Shown: positions 1-13,456 of the stretch, piece after piece
Numbering within the stretch: the first letter of the stretch is position 1
How the letters are laid out: every line of letters begins with the position of its first letter
Assembly (NCBI RefSeq): GCF_024582715.1
Contig: NZ_CP102083.1
Coordinates: 248,001-312,000 of the forward strand
Source of the DNA: Mycoplasma sp. 2045
Lineage (GTDB): Bacteria > Bacillota_I > Bacilli_A > Mycoplasmatales > Metamycoplasmataceae
Reading direction: 5' to 3'
DNA length: 64,000 nucleotides
Translations under genes and position numbers: made by a program
The notes under the pieces: generated by a model
Told to the model about the DNA's origin: nothing
The model's database searches: none
What the model saw: only the letters and a program-made list of their open reading frames with translations

Positions 1-1341
1 ACTCTAAATGAAGATAAAGCTAAAGTTCAAGCAGTTATTGATACATATTCATCATTAACAGGAACTGATGGAATGTTTGAATTTACATTTAGCGAAATTA
101 CAGACTTTTTCAATAGTGCTGTAGACAATTTCAGAACAATTATTAATAAATGAGATCAATTTGTTGTCGATTCTAATACAGATGGTTTTGCTGAAACTTA
201 CAAAGTTTTAGCTGACTTCAAATCAGTATTAGAACAAAAAGTTGGTGATGAAAACGATGGTAACATGGATATGCTTTATGTAAAATTTGCTGACATTTAC
301 CAAGACAACAGATCAGGTGATAAATACACAAATGGGTTAGCTTTATTAGATGAATATACAACATTTGCTAAATCTTTAAAACACAGTGAATTCGCAAATG
401 AAACAGATGCTAGAACATATTTAAACGACAAATACTCACAATTTGAGCAATTAAATGCAAAAATGACAGCTGCTAGAGAAGAAGGTGGAGTATTTTATGC
501 ATTAGATGATTACCAAGGATTCACAGACGAATTAGACTATGAATGAGGTGAATTTGCAACTACATTCAGAGATCATGCTTATGATTCAATGTCTCTTGAT
601 GACTTAAATTCTAAAGTTGCTTCACTTAATGAAAAAGCCGTTGAATATTCAGCTAACTTTGGTAAATTACCAGCTGCTGGTGAAACATTTATGAAACTTA
701 TTGCAGATGATATTGAAAGAGAAAACTCAAACATTGAAAACTTTAGAAGACAAGATAAGAAAGCAAAACAAAGTTTATACATTGTTCCAGGTCAAGAAAT
801 TTATGCATTCATTAGACAAATGTATAAATCAGTTTCAGCTGAATTATCAGAAACTTCAATTAGCGAAGATCACCAAGATAAAGTTGTTTATGATGCAACA
901 CACAAAGCTATTGATAATTTAGTTAAAAAAGATTTAACATTTAGAAATATAATTTTTGCTAACGCTGATGGTTTTGAATACTTAACAGATGAACAAGAAG
1001 CATCAGGAAAACCTAAATCAGAGTTATACACAGAAATGATGAATTTAGAATCAGCTTACTATCAAGCTAACTTAGCGTACTTAAAAGCTGACGCTAGTTC
1101 AAAAGATGAGAAAAAACAACAATTACAACAAGCTAGAGTAGCTTACTACAACTTCTTAAATTCAGATAATTTCTCAATTTCAAGAAGTTCATACTTAAAA
1201 TTCAATTTAAATGTTTACCGAACATATGATGATGATAGTGAATTTACACCATTTGATTTAGCATTATTATTTGCTCAATACGATGGTTCAATTGAATTAT
1301 TAAGATTCGTTGAGAACACATACATTAAAAACAATCAATAA
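1..1341 (+). CDS. C-terminal part of a large helical protein of unknown function
   Basis: The reading frame is open from the first base of the window and ends at TAA (1339-1341), giving 446 residues without a start. One in-frame TGA at 151-153 reads as Trp. The protein is rich in Lys, Glu, Asn, Tyr and Ser and looks mainly alpha-helical. I see no membrane segment, no catalytic motif and no family I recognise. It ends at a hairpin terminator shared with the convergent gene at 1387-3645. That neighbour is also a long helical protein of similar composition, so the two may be related surface or secreted proteins, but this is only a compositional impression. The N-terminus, which would show a signal peptide or lipobox, lies outside the window. 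Confidence 0.85.
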
Positions 1342-1350
1342 TTTATTTAG

Positions 1351-1389
1351 TTAAAAACTGGTATCAAAAACCAGTTTTTAATTTTTTTA
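1351..1389. terminator. Bidirectional hairpin terminator
   Basis: An inverted repeat (TTAAAAACTGG at 1351-1361 and CCAGTTTTTAA at 1371-1381) has T-rich sequence after it on the plus strand and A-rich sequence before it. It lies between two convergent genes and can serve both. The T run overlaps the stop codon of the minus-strand gene. Confidence 0.8.
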
Positions 1390-3645
1390 ATTACTAAATT
1401 TGAACTTAATAAGGTTTAAATCCTCAGTTAATTTTTGATTATCAGAAATTTGTTTTTCTAATAACTTTTCAATGTTCGCAGGATCAGTCACATATCTTTT
1501 TATAGCTATATCCAAGGCGTTTTTGTAACTGAGATATCTCTTATACTCAGCACCGTTGTAATCGATTGCCATTAAATCCAACTCATATCTGCCATCTTCT
1601 TTATATTGTTTGAATTTTTCAGGATCTTTTTTAGCTTCTTCAATGTGTCTTTTAGCTTGCTCCACAGATTTAAAATTATCATCAACTAATTTATTGATTT
1701 CTTTTATCTTAGTTGTTAAGAATGTTTTGATATTTTGTTTTCTATTTGAATCATTTTTCAGATTTGCAAGAATATTGGTCAAAGATTCATTTACTTTAGC
1801 GAATTTAGAAACATTAATTTGAAAGTTGGATTGTAAGTTTGATTTTAAATTAGCTTTGTAATCTTCTTTAAAATCATTAACTTGTTGTCTGATTTCATCA
1901 GTAATTCAGCTTTCATTATAGTCGGCAAGGGTTAATTCATTCTCTCAGAAAGTATTAATTACGAAATTATTAATGTTTGAAAATGCTTTAAGTAACATTT
2001 CTTGGTCTGTTGTAATTTGATTATTGTTGCTTTCAATTTTTGCAAAATCATAATTTGGTTCAGAACTGTTTATAGTTAATATTTCATTTTTAACAGTATT
2101 CAATCTAAAATCTGAATTTTGTTTTAGGCTTTCTAATGTTTCCTTCGCTGTCTGTAGTTGAGTAAATCAAAATTCAATTTTTTCTTCTTTATTAGTGTTA
2201 AAGTAACTTGAATTAATGAATTCATTATGAGCTATATTTGCTTCTTTGGTTTTTTGATTCATCATTCAAAGTTGTTCACCTAAAAAGAAATCCTGAAGTT
2301 CTAATTTTGCTTTTTCAATTAATAATGGTTTTAATCTATCGAAATTATTGTTATAAAAGTCTTTGTAAGATTGGTATGAACCCATTGTTCTATTAAGTGT
2401 GGTTGTGTTTACAGTTTGCATTTCGAGAACTTTATTGTAGATAATTTGTAAACTGTCAATTACAAAAATTATTTTCTTATAAATTAATTCAATAGCATCA
2501 TCATCAGTGATTTGATTATATTTTGTTATAGTTTCATCTAATATATCTTTTAGTTCATTTGAATTAGTTTCATTAATATAACCCTTAATATAGTTGAAAA
2601 GTGTCATAAATTTGTTGTATTTTTGAGTTAAATAATCAATGAATTTATTTCTAATTTCACTATCTGCTAGGTGTTTTAGTCTTGAAAGTAATTCTGTATC
2701 CGTTTTGAAATGAGCACTTAAATAGTTGTTAGTTTGAATTAAATTTGATTGAATTTGTCAATTTAAACTCATCAATTTTATATTTGATAAATTTAAGCTA
2801 ATTAATTCATTATCCAATTTATCTAAATATTGATAATTACTTTTAATACCCTCTAATTCAGCGTGATAGTTATTTCATAACTGGTCGTTTTTAAAACATA
2901 AATCCTCAATTAATGGGACAAACTCTTCTACATTTGCTTTTGTTAATATGTGGTTTTCAAGGAAGTTTGTGATTTTTTCACACTCTAAAATATGATTTTC
3001 AACAATGCTATTTATTTTATTCAACACTTCTTGCTCTGTTGTGTTTAAGATGTGAAATTCAAAATTAGTTCATAAATTTTTAAATTCTTTAAGTCACTTA
3101 ATTGATGACTTCATTTGTCCTGCAACAAATTCTCTATATTGTTTTATGTTTTCTAAAAATTTATTCATATTTTGAGGTTCTTGAATAAAAAAGTTTTTGT
3201 AAACATTTCTACCGTGTAACGAGGCTGAATTATGTCATTTAAGATCAGGGAAATCTAATAAATGCATTTTTGCTTGAGTACTTAAAATGCTTGCTATGTA
3301 ATTTATTCAAGCATTTGAATTAGCATTAACAAATGAACTAAGGTTTGATTGATTTAGTTCTGTTAGTGAATTAAATTTGCTAAAAATTGCATCTTCATAA
3401 TTTACAGTGTTTGATAATACTCTTGATTCATTTACACCTACAGGAGTACTAAAAATAGGTGCAGGTTGCACAATAGGTACGCTTATTTTGTTTTTATTTT
3501 CTTTCTTTTCAATTGGTTCGCTAGATTCTGGTGCAGACTGAATGTGTCTTACAATCAATCAAGTTCCTACACTGATTGAACCTGCAATCATTATCGAACC
3601 TAAAATTGTTAGTCATTTATTTTTTAATATTTTTATTTTCTTCAT
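1387..3645 (-). CDS. Membrane-anchored helical protein of unknown function (752 aa)
   Basis: ATG at 3645 is preceded by a good Shine-Dalgarno sequence (AGGAG). Checked codon by codon between 3309 and 1783, the frame is interrupted only by TGA (Trp) codons and ends at TAA (1387-1389). The start is a basic stretch (MKKIKILKNK) and then one hydrophobic segment at about residues 11-32 with no lipobox cysteine, so it is probably an uncleaved anchor with most of the protein outside the cell. A short Ser/Pro/Glu/Lys-rich linker follows at about residues 35-60. The rest (about 650 residues) is Asn/Lys/Glu-rich helix with coiled-coil-like stretches. No enzymatic motif is visible and I do not recognise the family. 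It is divergent from the protease-Opp operon, with the two starts 163 bp apart. Confidence 0.85.
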
Positions 3646-3734
3646 TTTTCTCCTCACTTTATTAGTGAAAATGATCAAAAAAGAACTAAAAAAGAACATA
3701 ATAAGCTTTTGAAAAATCGACATTTAATGTAAAA

Positions 3735-3763
3735 TTGAATTTATTTATATATTTATATATAAA
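3735..3763 (+). promoter_or_regulatory. Sigma-70-type promoter of the metalloprotease-Opp operon
   Basis: TTGAAT (3735-3740) and TATAAA (3758-3763) are 17 bp apart, 45 bases ahead of the ATG at 3809. No other promoter this good is seen before the terminator at 18274. The surrounding sequence is very AT-rich, so chance matches are likely. Confidence 0.5.
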
Positions 3764-3808
3764 TAAGGATTTTTAATCAAAATTTGAAATTCAATAAAGG
3801 AGTACTAT

Positions 3809-6800
3809 ATGAAAAATTTAGCTTTAAAATACAAAGTTTTATTAGCATTAGGTATATTAGCAGGAGCGTCCGGTATTGCTGTCGGTTCAATTTACGGATA
3901 TGCAAATAATTCTGATGAAAAGAATGGACCAACAAATCCAGTTGATCAAAAATTATTTGTAAACAACTTTAAAAAATTCTATGATGAAAATGATCAAATT
4001 AAACCTGAAGTTTCTGTTTTAGATCCACTTAAATCAAAAATTGTTGCTAATGTAGTTTCAAACAATGAAACTTACAATGAATACAACTTTGTTGGTGAAA
4101 CAGAAAAATATTCATTTGACGAATTTTTCAAAGAATATTACAAAAGATACAATGAATCATTCATATTAGAAGTTAAATACGGCTCATTCAGTTTTTACAA
4201 TGAGTACGTTTTAGCTGTTAGACCAAAACAATTTATTGAATTTTCAAATTGATTTATGTCAAACGTATCTTGAGGTCCTGACCTCTTAACTTTAGACTCA
4301 TTTAGAATTGTTCCAGGAGTTGAGCAAAATGGTAATGCCATTACTTTAGGGTCTCACTCAACATTGCACAAAGAATACAGTGAAATTAAATTCTTCCCTG
4401 ATGCATTCTTTGGTTCATTGCCTTACTACTCGACGGTTGGTGGTAGAGGAAATGCACAAGATGCGTTAACTTATTCAACATTTAATTATGAAGTTCCTAA
4501 GGCTGATGTTGATATGTTCTTAAACAACATTCCTTTAGCAACTTCAATTAAAAACTCTTCAATGCTACCTAACAATACAGCATTTAGAGAAATTACTATT
4601 CCAAGAAAATTAATTAACAAAGAATTCTTAGTTTACATTCCAGGTTCAGCACCACAACTTGATGTTGAAAAAATTGAAACAGTTTACTTGCCAAGCAACA
4701 TTAGTTCTGAAGAATTTGCAAAAGTTGCAGAGGAACTCAAACCTAACTTTGGTACAGTTTCATTAAGTGACTTCAAACCAGTTATTATTAAAGATGTTAA
4801 CAGTAACTACAATACAGAAAAAAAGAAAACAACTTTTGAAGTCTTCTTTGATTACAAAAATAAAGCTGACTCAGACGCGGTTAAAAACTTTGATAGAGAT
4901 TCACTTTCAGAAACTGATAAAGCAAAACTTGATCAAGTTATTGCTGCTAGAGGTGACTTTAATGTTAGAACAAGTTTAGACTTTACAAGAATTTCTGAAG
5001 CTTCAGCAATTACATACAGAAACTTTGTAAAAGCTATAAACGAAGATATTATTCACTTCTTAGATTTTTATGACATTAATTCATATGTTGGAACAAAACT
5101 TTTTGTTTATAAAGAAGGAGATAAAACTTACTACTTTGATTCATTTGTTAAAGCAATCAATGAAGTTCCTGCTTTAAAAGATAAAACTTATGAAGAACAA
5201 AAAGCATTAGTTAAAGAATGTGAAATTAAAGAGTTTACAATTCAAAACTCTGGTTCAACACATATGCTTTCAGTTAAACTTGAAGACTCAAACAGATTTA
5301 TCTTACGTGAACAATTTGTTGCAAGTGCTTCAAATAATTATTCACCAGCCGGATTTGCTCAATTTAAGGAAGCTGCTGGATATTTAGGTTCAATCACTCC
5401 TCTTATTTTAGGTTACACAAGTGAAGAAAAAGATGCTAATGGACAAACATTAAGAGGACTTGATTCAAGAAAATACCAAGTTTATACTGAAGTTTATAAT
5501 GGACTTGCTGAAAAAGTTCTAGAAAAATACCCACACTTACTTAAATCATTAAACGGACCACACTTAGAGAAATCTGTAAATGATAAAGGGGTATATGAAT
5601 ACAAAATTGTTCAAGGTGAATACAAAGGTGTTTCAGAATCAGATAGAATTGGACTTCCACTTGTTTTAGGAACTCTTATCGAAGACTTTGAAGGTATTTC
5701 AACAGACTTCTTAAAATATGTTGCAACTCACGAATATGGACATCACTACACACTTGATCAAGGTCAATCTTGAATCGATTCTAAAAACCCTATTTTAGTT
5801 GGTGGTCTTTCAACTCGTGGTGGAGCTAGCGACTCTTCATTCTACTCATACAAATCTCTTAAAAACTATTTAGAAGCTAGAACAAACCTTACAGTTATTA
5901 GAACAAACAGTTTAGGTGCTCCAACTGAAAATGGTAAATTCATCAAATTCCAGTTTGGTATCCTTGACGAAAACGGAAACGTTGTTTCTCAAGAAGTTGA
6001 AACTAAAAATCAAATGTGAGGTGCTGTAGGTGTAGCTGGACAAGATATCTACACAGTGTTAGCCAACCCACAAAGACGTTTCTTACAAGATTATGAAGGA
6101 ATGATTGAAGCAGCTAAACTTAGAAAAGTTGCTCCAGGTGACTTATTTATCGCAAACTCATTTGATGAACAATCAGGAACACTTAACCCGGCAATTTCTG
6201 GAAAATCTAAAGTATTCAAAAAATTCGAAAATGGTGAAATTAAATTTGCACAAGTAACTGCTAAAAACGTTATTGAACAATTAACAGATGGTTCTGGACA
6301 ACCTATTGCGCAATTTGTTGACTTTATCAATGATGATGAATTCAAAGTTAGAGTTTATGAAACAGAAACTGTAAATGACAAAACAGTTATTACAAAAGTT
6401 AACTTCAAAAAACCAGATGGTTCACCAGTTATCAATGTTCCTTTAAATGTTGAACTGGATACAGAAAGCTGAAACTACATTCGTTCACAAGAAAGATTAA
6501 TTGTTCAATCACTTCAAGAAGTTATCAAAGCTGACTTATTTGATTCAGGATGAAACACTAATGCGACAAGATTAGGTGGTTCACTTGCAATTTACCTTAA
6601 AGACTTATTTAATGCAGTTGATTTAAATGACTACTTTAAATCATTTAAAAACAGAGGAAACCAAATTGAATACGATCCACAATACAACTCTGTTTTAGCA
6701 AACTTTGCTCAACCAGGTCAAGATGCACCTGAACAACACAGAGAAGCATTACAATACTTATCACTTCGTTCAAGTTTACAAGGTTCACTTAGAGATATTG

Positions 6801-9337
6801 TTAACACATTCTATGGTTATATAGATACAGAATACAGAATGCAAAATAGAGCAAACATTAACCCTGTTTTAACATTTGCAAACTACAGAGATTTACAAAA
6901 CTCAACTAAATATACATTCCCATATGTTTCAAGCTCAGCATTCTTAAGTACATACACATACTCAAAAGACAGACTTAGTCAAACAATGAATGAGTACGCT
7001 ACTGAATTGGGTCTTGAGTCAATTGATGGAAGATGACAAAATAACTTTTCTATTGCATTTTCATATGCTCTTGGAATTGCTAGATTAGGTAACAACTCAT
7101 CAGACTTGTTTACTTACTTAGACAAAGACCAAAATATGTTAACTTTAGAAAACTTACGTGAGTTACTTACAAGTGGTCCGGATGCTTTTGATAAAACTGT
7201 CAAATATGTTGGAATTAATCCATTTTCATCAGCTTACAAAAAAGCTGATTCAAACTTAATTGAAGCTTTTGTTGCTAACTACAAAGTTAATGCAACAAGA
7301 TTAGATACAAACAAAACTACAAAATCACTTGCTTTTGCTTCGCTTGATAAAATGATGGAATTATTATCAATTGACTACTCAAAAGCTTCATTTGATGTTG
7401 CTTCTAAATCATTCAATTGAGATTTAGATTATGTAAAATCAAAATTTGATTTAAGCAAAATTAAATCAGTTGTATTAGCAGGTGACTTCACAGTTTCAAC
7501 AGATAAAAAAGTTGAAATCGGTGCATCACAACAACTTTTAGCTAACTATGCAATGAAAGCGTTTAAAAACTCAAACTTACTTCTTGCAGTTAAAGACTTT
7601 AATGTTGCTACTGATTTAGTTGCAAACCAAGCATTCTTCTCAAAAGAATATGGAATTAGAATTGAAAGTCCTGAATTTAGAGAAAACTATGTTGAAGATG
7701 CTTCATTAATTAACTCTGAATCAAAATTACAATTTGATGCAGCTAAATTACAAGAATTCCTTAATGAACTTCTTTCAAAATATGGTGTAAGTGATTACAA
7801 ACAATATTTTGACACTCAAGACTTAATCCTTTTATTAGGAAACATTACATTCATTAGAAACTTTGGTGTTATTGGAGAAAATCTTCTTATCGGTGATATT
7901 TACTACGGTGGATTCTCTTCAGGTAAACCATCAAGTGATGTATTCAACTACAATGAAACAAGAGTTGAGCCATTATTAAATGACAAATTCACAGATTATA
8001 TTTACTCAATTGCTGAAACGTTAACAAGAGATTATGTTCAAACAACTTACTTACCAAGTTTTGAAAACTTTGGTAACTTACCAAAATTCTTAGGTGGAGT
8101 AAATGAATCAGTTACTGGACTTGATTACATTGTTGATGGAACAAAATTAGCTTACTTAAACGATATTAAAAATAGTCAATCAGATATGGTGCAAGGTATT
8201 TATGCAGCTATTCAATCACATAAATATAAAGAATACATTGCACAAACTTTAGATTTCCAAATTCAAACAAATATTAAGATTGCTGAATTCAAATCTAAAG
8301 TTGATAAATTAAAATTAAATTTAATTCCAGCTGCTGAAGCCGTAATTGCTGATCATAAAGAACAAATTAAATCTGAAGAACAAAAATTAGCTTCAATGCA
8401 ACAAGGTAGCGACGAATACAATCAAACAGAACAAAAAATCACTGACCTTAAAGCACAATTAGCTGCTAAAGAGCAAGAATTAAACAACTTAGAAGCAGAA
8501 CTTGCAAGAACTAATATCGATTTAGCTAACGAATCAATTGAAAAGAATAAAAAACTTGTAACTGAATTCAAGGAACCGATTTTTGGAATCTGAAATGACA
8601 CATCAATGCTTCAAAGAAATGAAGATGGAAGAAGAAATTCAAACTACTTTGGAAGCTTCATCTCAAATAACAATGGATTCTTTAAAGATAGATTTGAAAA
8701 AGAAAAAATTGGTATGGAACTTTATGATGAAAACAGAAATGCTATCCAAGACAACAATATTAGATTAAAAGACTTTGAAGGAAACAAAATTACTTCAAGA
8801 CCTAAAGCATTCTTTGTTTCACAACTTCTTAACTATGGAGTTTCAGAAAGAACAATTTCAGGTATGTTCAGAAATAAAAAACTTGATGCAGTTGCTATGT
8901 ATGGATACATTCCAAATCAATTAGCAGAGCAAGTTAAATACATTAAGTTCACTGACATTGATACAAATGAAATGCACTACTTGCCTGTCAACATTGATAA
9001 AACAAACAACATTTTCTATTATGAAAAACAAGGTGATGCAGATTCTAAAGTTACACTTGAACAATTAGGTTACCAATCTTGAATTTCTGATTATGCACTT
9101 ATGTCTAAATACAGAAACTCATTATTAAAACCAAAACACAGATTCTATATTGATTTTGCTAATGAAAACAAAGATACAATAGGTGGATTTACAATCGGTG
9201 ACCTTGATGCAATGATTGAAAACGGTAAAGCTGATGAACAATCACCAATCAAGATAATGCCTGAAAAAGATGAAAACAACAATGACACAGGAAAAACGAT
9301 TATTTACGTAGATTACCAATTTAACATTTCAGGATAA
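3809..9337 (+). CDS. Giant PDxFFG-type surface zinc metalloprotease (1842 aa)
   Basis: ATG at 3809 follows AAAGGAG. Eight open stretches share one frame separated only by TGA (Trp), ending TAA at 9335-9337. Residues 10-30 form a hydrophobic signal or anchor with no lipobox. The signature PDAFFG lies at residues 197-202, which identifies the mycoplasma PDxFFG family as I remember it. HEYGHH at residues 641-646 is a zincin HExxH zinc site (His641, Glu642, His645). A coiled coil covers about residues 1515-1595. The function is inferred: a surface metallopeptidase cutting host proteins or peptides. oppA starts 13 bases downstream with its own ribosome site, so peptide release and peptide import are probably co-expressed. 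The substrate and third zinc ligand are unknown. No frameshift is seen despite the length. Confidence 0.8.
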
Positions 9338-9350
9338 TAAGGAGAAGAAG

Positions 9351-12300
9351 ATGAAATTAAAAAATAAATTATTATTGACATTAACAGCAGCTTCTGCTCC
9401 TGTTGTCTCGTCAATTGCATTACTATCTTGTCAATCAGGTGGATTATTCTCTAAATCAATTGATTATGATTTAGGATTAGCAACTGAACCGATTAACAAC
9501 TTAAACTATGTTAGATATAAATCAATGGACAAAATTGTTCCATCATTAGTGGATTCATATTTAAAAACAGGTCCTACAGCTCAACTTAAATCATTACTTA
9601 ACAAAGCTTCATACAACTTTGTTGTTATGGAAAATAGTACAGTTAAAGATTCGGCTAAATTCACTGACTACTTAAATGCATCTAGAAGTGAACTTTTAGA
9701 TAATGATGGTAAAGGTAAAATTTCAAATGCATTCTATGGAATTGATAACTTCCAAACAGTGGGTGGATTAGCTGACTTATCAGATGGAAATATCCAAGAA
9801 AAAAGTACTATTTATGCTTACAGAAACCCTAGAAACCCTAATAACTATATGGCTATTACAGGGTACACTAGAAAAAAACAAAATATGTGATCTAACGGTG
9901 ACTTTGTAACTTCAAATGACATTAGAGATTACTTAGAATACATTTTAGACCTTAACACAGGTTCTCAAAAATTAGACACAGTTAGAAAATACGGAATTAG
10001 AGCAGTTGATAAATTTATTGACGCTCAAAAAGAGTACCAACAAAAATTCAAACAATCATATAAAAACCCATTTGGACGTAGAGATTATGTTTGATCAGAA
10101 GCATTGAACAGATACATTCAAAATCCAAACCAAGAAGTGTTTGCTTCACAAATCAAAGATGAAAATGGAAATCCACTTGATACTGTGGAAGTTGAAGCAA
10201 TTAAGCAAGCTGCATTAGAATTTGGTTTCTATACAGGTCAATTATTCTTAGATTACGATAACGATTACATTGCAGAACACTTATCGTTACCTGAAAACTC
10301 TTCTTTTGCTTTAGATAAAGAAGTTCAAGACTTTACAGTTTTAGTTAATGGTGAGAAAAAGCAAATTAAGATTGTTAAAAATATGTATGTAAACCCATAC
10401 CAAGAGTTTAATAAAACAAACAAAGACTTACAAGGTACAATCAAAGCACTTTCAAGTAGCGAAAACTCATTCACAATGATTTTCGATGACACTAAAACAC
10501 CTGATTTATCATATTTATTATTCACAATCCTTTACAACTTATTCCCAATCAATAGAAAACACGTTGAAACTGTTGCTGGTGGAATTGATAAATATGGTTC
10601 AGAACCTAAAACATTCTTAACATCAGGTCCATTTAAAATTGCACAAAATGGTGAAGGTATTCTTTTAGGAGATAATGGTTACATTATTCTTGAAAAAGAT
10701 AAAGATTACTTTGATGCTGAAAACACAATTTCAAACAAAATCAAAATTATGTTCTCAACTAACAAGAACACAAACTCATTATTCTTTGAAGATGGTTTAA
10801 TTTCTCAAACATATATTCCTGCTTCAAAAATGAACCTTTATTGATCTGATCCTAAAATGAAAAAATACCTTAACAAAAACACAGGGTATGGAACAATTGC
10901 TTTTGCTTTCAACTTAGATAGCGAAACAAATGGAAATTCATATTTACAAGATCAAGATTTAAGAAATGCAATGTATTTTGCAGTTAACAGAGAAAAAGCT
11001 CTTAAATTCGTTGGATGAGATTTCTCATTCCCTGTTAACACTTGAACATCTTATGGACAATACAAAACATTCGATGGTAAAAACATTGAAATGTTCTTTG
11101 AAGGTCAAAAATCTACAACCAAAAATGGTAAAGAATTTGACTTACAAAACTACGAATTCGTTGTTCACTTAGCTAAGTCATTCACATTTGAAAAAACTGA
11201 GCGTAAAGATTTAACTTACGATATTCAAACAGCAAAATACTATTTAGATAGATTCAAAGCAAAACATCCAGAATTACAATCAGTTAAATTTGAATTCTTA
11301 AACAATGGTTCAGAAGAACAAAAGAACGCTGGTTTATTCTTGAAAGGTGCTCTTGAAACTATGTCAAATGGTTACATTTCAATTGAAACAAAAACATTAC
11401 CTGAAAACATCTATGCAAGCTTTATTGAAAAAGGTGCATACCAAATTATTTATCAAAACTACGATAGATTAGGTGGTAATGGAGCACAGGACTATGTATC
11501 AGTATTCTTCAAACGTGATGAAGTTGATACAATCAACCAAAAAACAATTGCTTTCAAAGATAACCCTGTTGGTTCATACATTTATGGGGACTACCTAGGT
11601 GAATTAGTTATTGAACAACTTCAAAAACAAGATGCTAGTGTTTCAAAACTTTCATTAATGCAATCTGACATTAATTGAATTAATACACTTATTAATTCAA
11701 ACTCATTATCAGGGGACTATGTAAACATTGCATCAGATTATGATTCAGCAAAAGCTTCACAAAGTAGCAGTGAAATAGCAGCATTTGTTAAAAAATACGC
11801 AAAACCGGTATCACTTGCGCTTGCAAGTTTAAATGAATCTAAAAAAACAAGATATTCAGAGCAATACGTTGAAAACTTACTTGGGTATATTATTATTAAT
11901 AACAAAAACATTAAAACAAACAGAATCAACAATGCATTTATTACATATTTAGCTACTGAATTTACAACAGAACAAATAGCTAACTTAACAAATGAAACAC
12001 AACAAAGATTACAATTTAACCAAGAAGAATTATTAAGAAGCGAAAGCGCAAAACCAGATGATGCAATTCCAGTATTCTGAAATAAATTCATTGAGTTATC
12101 ACTTCAACATCCAGATGAATCAATTTCACAATATACTTCAAGAATTAACTCATTCTTCTCAGGAAACTTCACAGATGAGGAACTTTTAGAAAACTGATCT
12201 CAAACAAGAGTTTACTTATTTATCGCAGGACTTGAAAAAGTTATCAGAGATACAGCAGTTGTAATTCCACTTATGGAAGTTGATACAAACTGAGAAATTA

Positions 12301-12407
12301 CAAAAGTTGGAGGAGTTGATAGTTTATTCAGATTCTCACTTCAATATGCATACGATATGACAAGACCACCAATGGCAAAATTACCAAGAACTAAAGAAGG
12401 GAACTAA
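9351..12407 (+). CDS. oppA: Oligopeptide ABC transporter substrate-binding lipoprotein OppA
   Basis: The start is ATG at 9351 with AAGGAGAAG just upstream. The protein has 1018 residues and a classic mycoplasma lipoprotein signal with SIALLSC, so Cys27 would carry lipid and anchor it outside the membrane. Its length matches the very large mycoplasma OppA proteins (about 900-1050 aa) rather than the usual 550 aa. The assignment rests on this, on SBP_bac_5-like stretches in the middle (for example NAMYFAVNREKAL near residue 545, where solute-binding proteins have a similar helix) and above all on its place directly before oppBCDF. It should deliver peptides to OppBC. Mycoplasma OppA is also reported as an ecto-ATPase and adhesin; I did not see a convincing P-loop here. 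The stop codon overlaps the start of oppB by one base. Confidence 0.85.
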
Positions 12408-13456
12408 TGAAAAAAGTACAAGTAGATAATAAAACTTATGAACTGAACGATAACAAAGTTATCTTCAGAAGTAAAAGAAATGTTGAATTAACACTTAAAG
12501 ATAAACTTCTTTCAATTGATTCACCATTCTTAAAAACATCTTGAAAATTCTTCAAAATTATTGCTGAATTTATTGTTATTGGATTTATTGTTATATCAAT
12601 TACATTCTTCTTAATTAACTCAGTTCCAGGTGAAAACCCACTTACACAAGGTAAGGATGAAACTGCAAGAAAAATTATTGAAGCAAAATATGGATTGGAT
12701 CAACCTTTACTTACAAGATACTTTAAGTACTTAAATGGTCTATTCCACGGTGACTTTGGTATTTCTTATTCACTTTTCCCTGAACGTCCTATTACTGAAT
12801 TTATTTGAGATAGATTCTACAAATCATTCTTAGTTGGAATTTTCTCAGTATTCTTAACAGTTACAATCGGTATTTCACTTGGTATTTGAGTTGGTAAAAA
12901 TCCAGGAGGACTTGTAGATAACGTTTCAACTGTTATTGTTTCAATTTTCTCATCTGTTCCTTCTATTATTTTCGCTTTACTTCTTGTGTTTATCGGACGT
13001 GTTGTCGGAATACCTTATGTATTTGACCAGTATAATTTTGCAACCTATATACTGCCTGGTCTAGCGCTTTCATTAGGAAGCATCATTGTTTATATTAAAT
13101 ACATTAGAACAGAGCTTAACAGAGAGCTTAACTCAGTTCACGCTAAGTTTGCTTACTTAAAAGGTGTGTCAAGAAACAGATTCGTTTGAAGACACGCACT
13201 TAAACCTGCGCTATTCCCAATTGCTACATTCTTCCCTGCTGTTATTTTTGGATCATTCATCGGAAGTATCTTCATTGAACAAATTTTCTTAATTCCTGGT
13301 TCAGGAGGTATGTTGCTTAATGCTATTACTTCAAAAGACTACAATGTTATCTTATTTTTAATTGTTATGTTCTCACTTCTTACAGTTCTATCATATGCAT
13401 TCAGAGATATTCTTTATGAAGCAATTGACCCAAGAATTAGAAGGAGAGGTGCTTAA
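12407..13456 (+). CDS. oppB: Oligopeptide ABC transporter permease OppB
   Basis: 349 residues, starting at an ATG that shares its A with the oppA stop codon (translational coupling). About 45 cytoplasmic residues precede the first membrane span (residues 46-66). The segment with NSVPGENPL and KYGLDQPLLTRYFKYL is the typical OppB N-terminal periplasmic motif. The coupling loop that docks on the ATPases is visible as KGVSRNRFVWRHAL, followed by GSIFIEQIFLIPGSGGML, a hallmark of the OppB/DppB family. The product would form the peptide channel together with OppC. Size is close to family norm with a small N-terminal extension. Its stop overlaps the oppC start. Confidence 0.95.
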
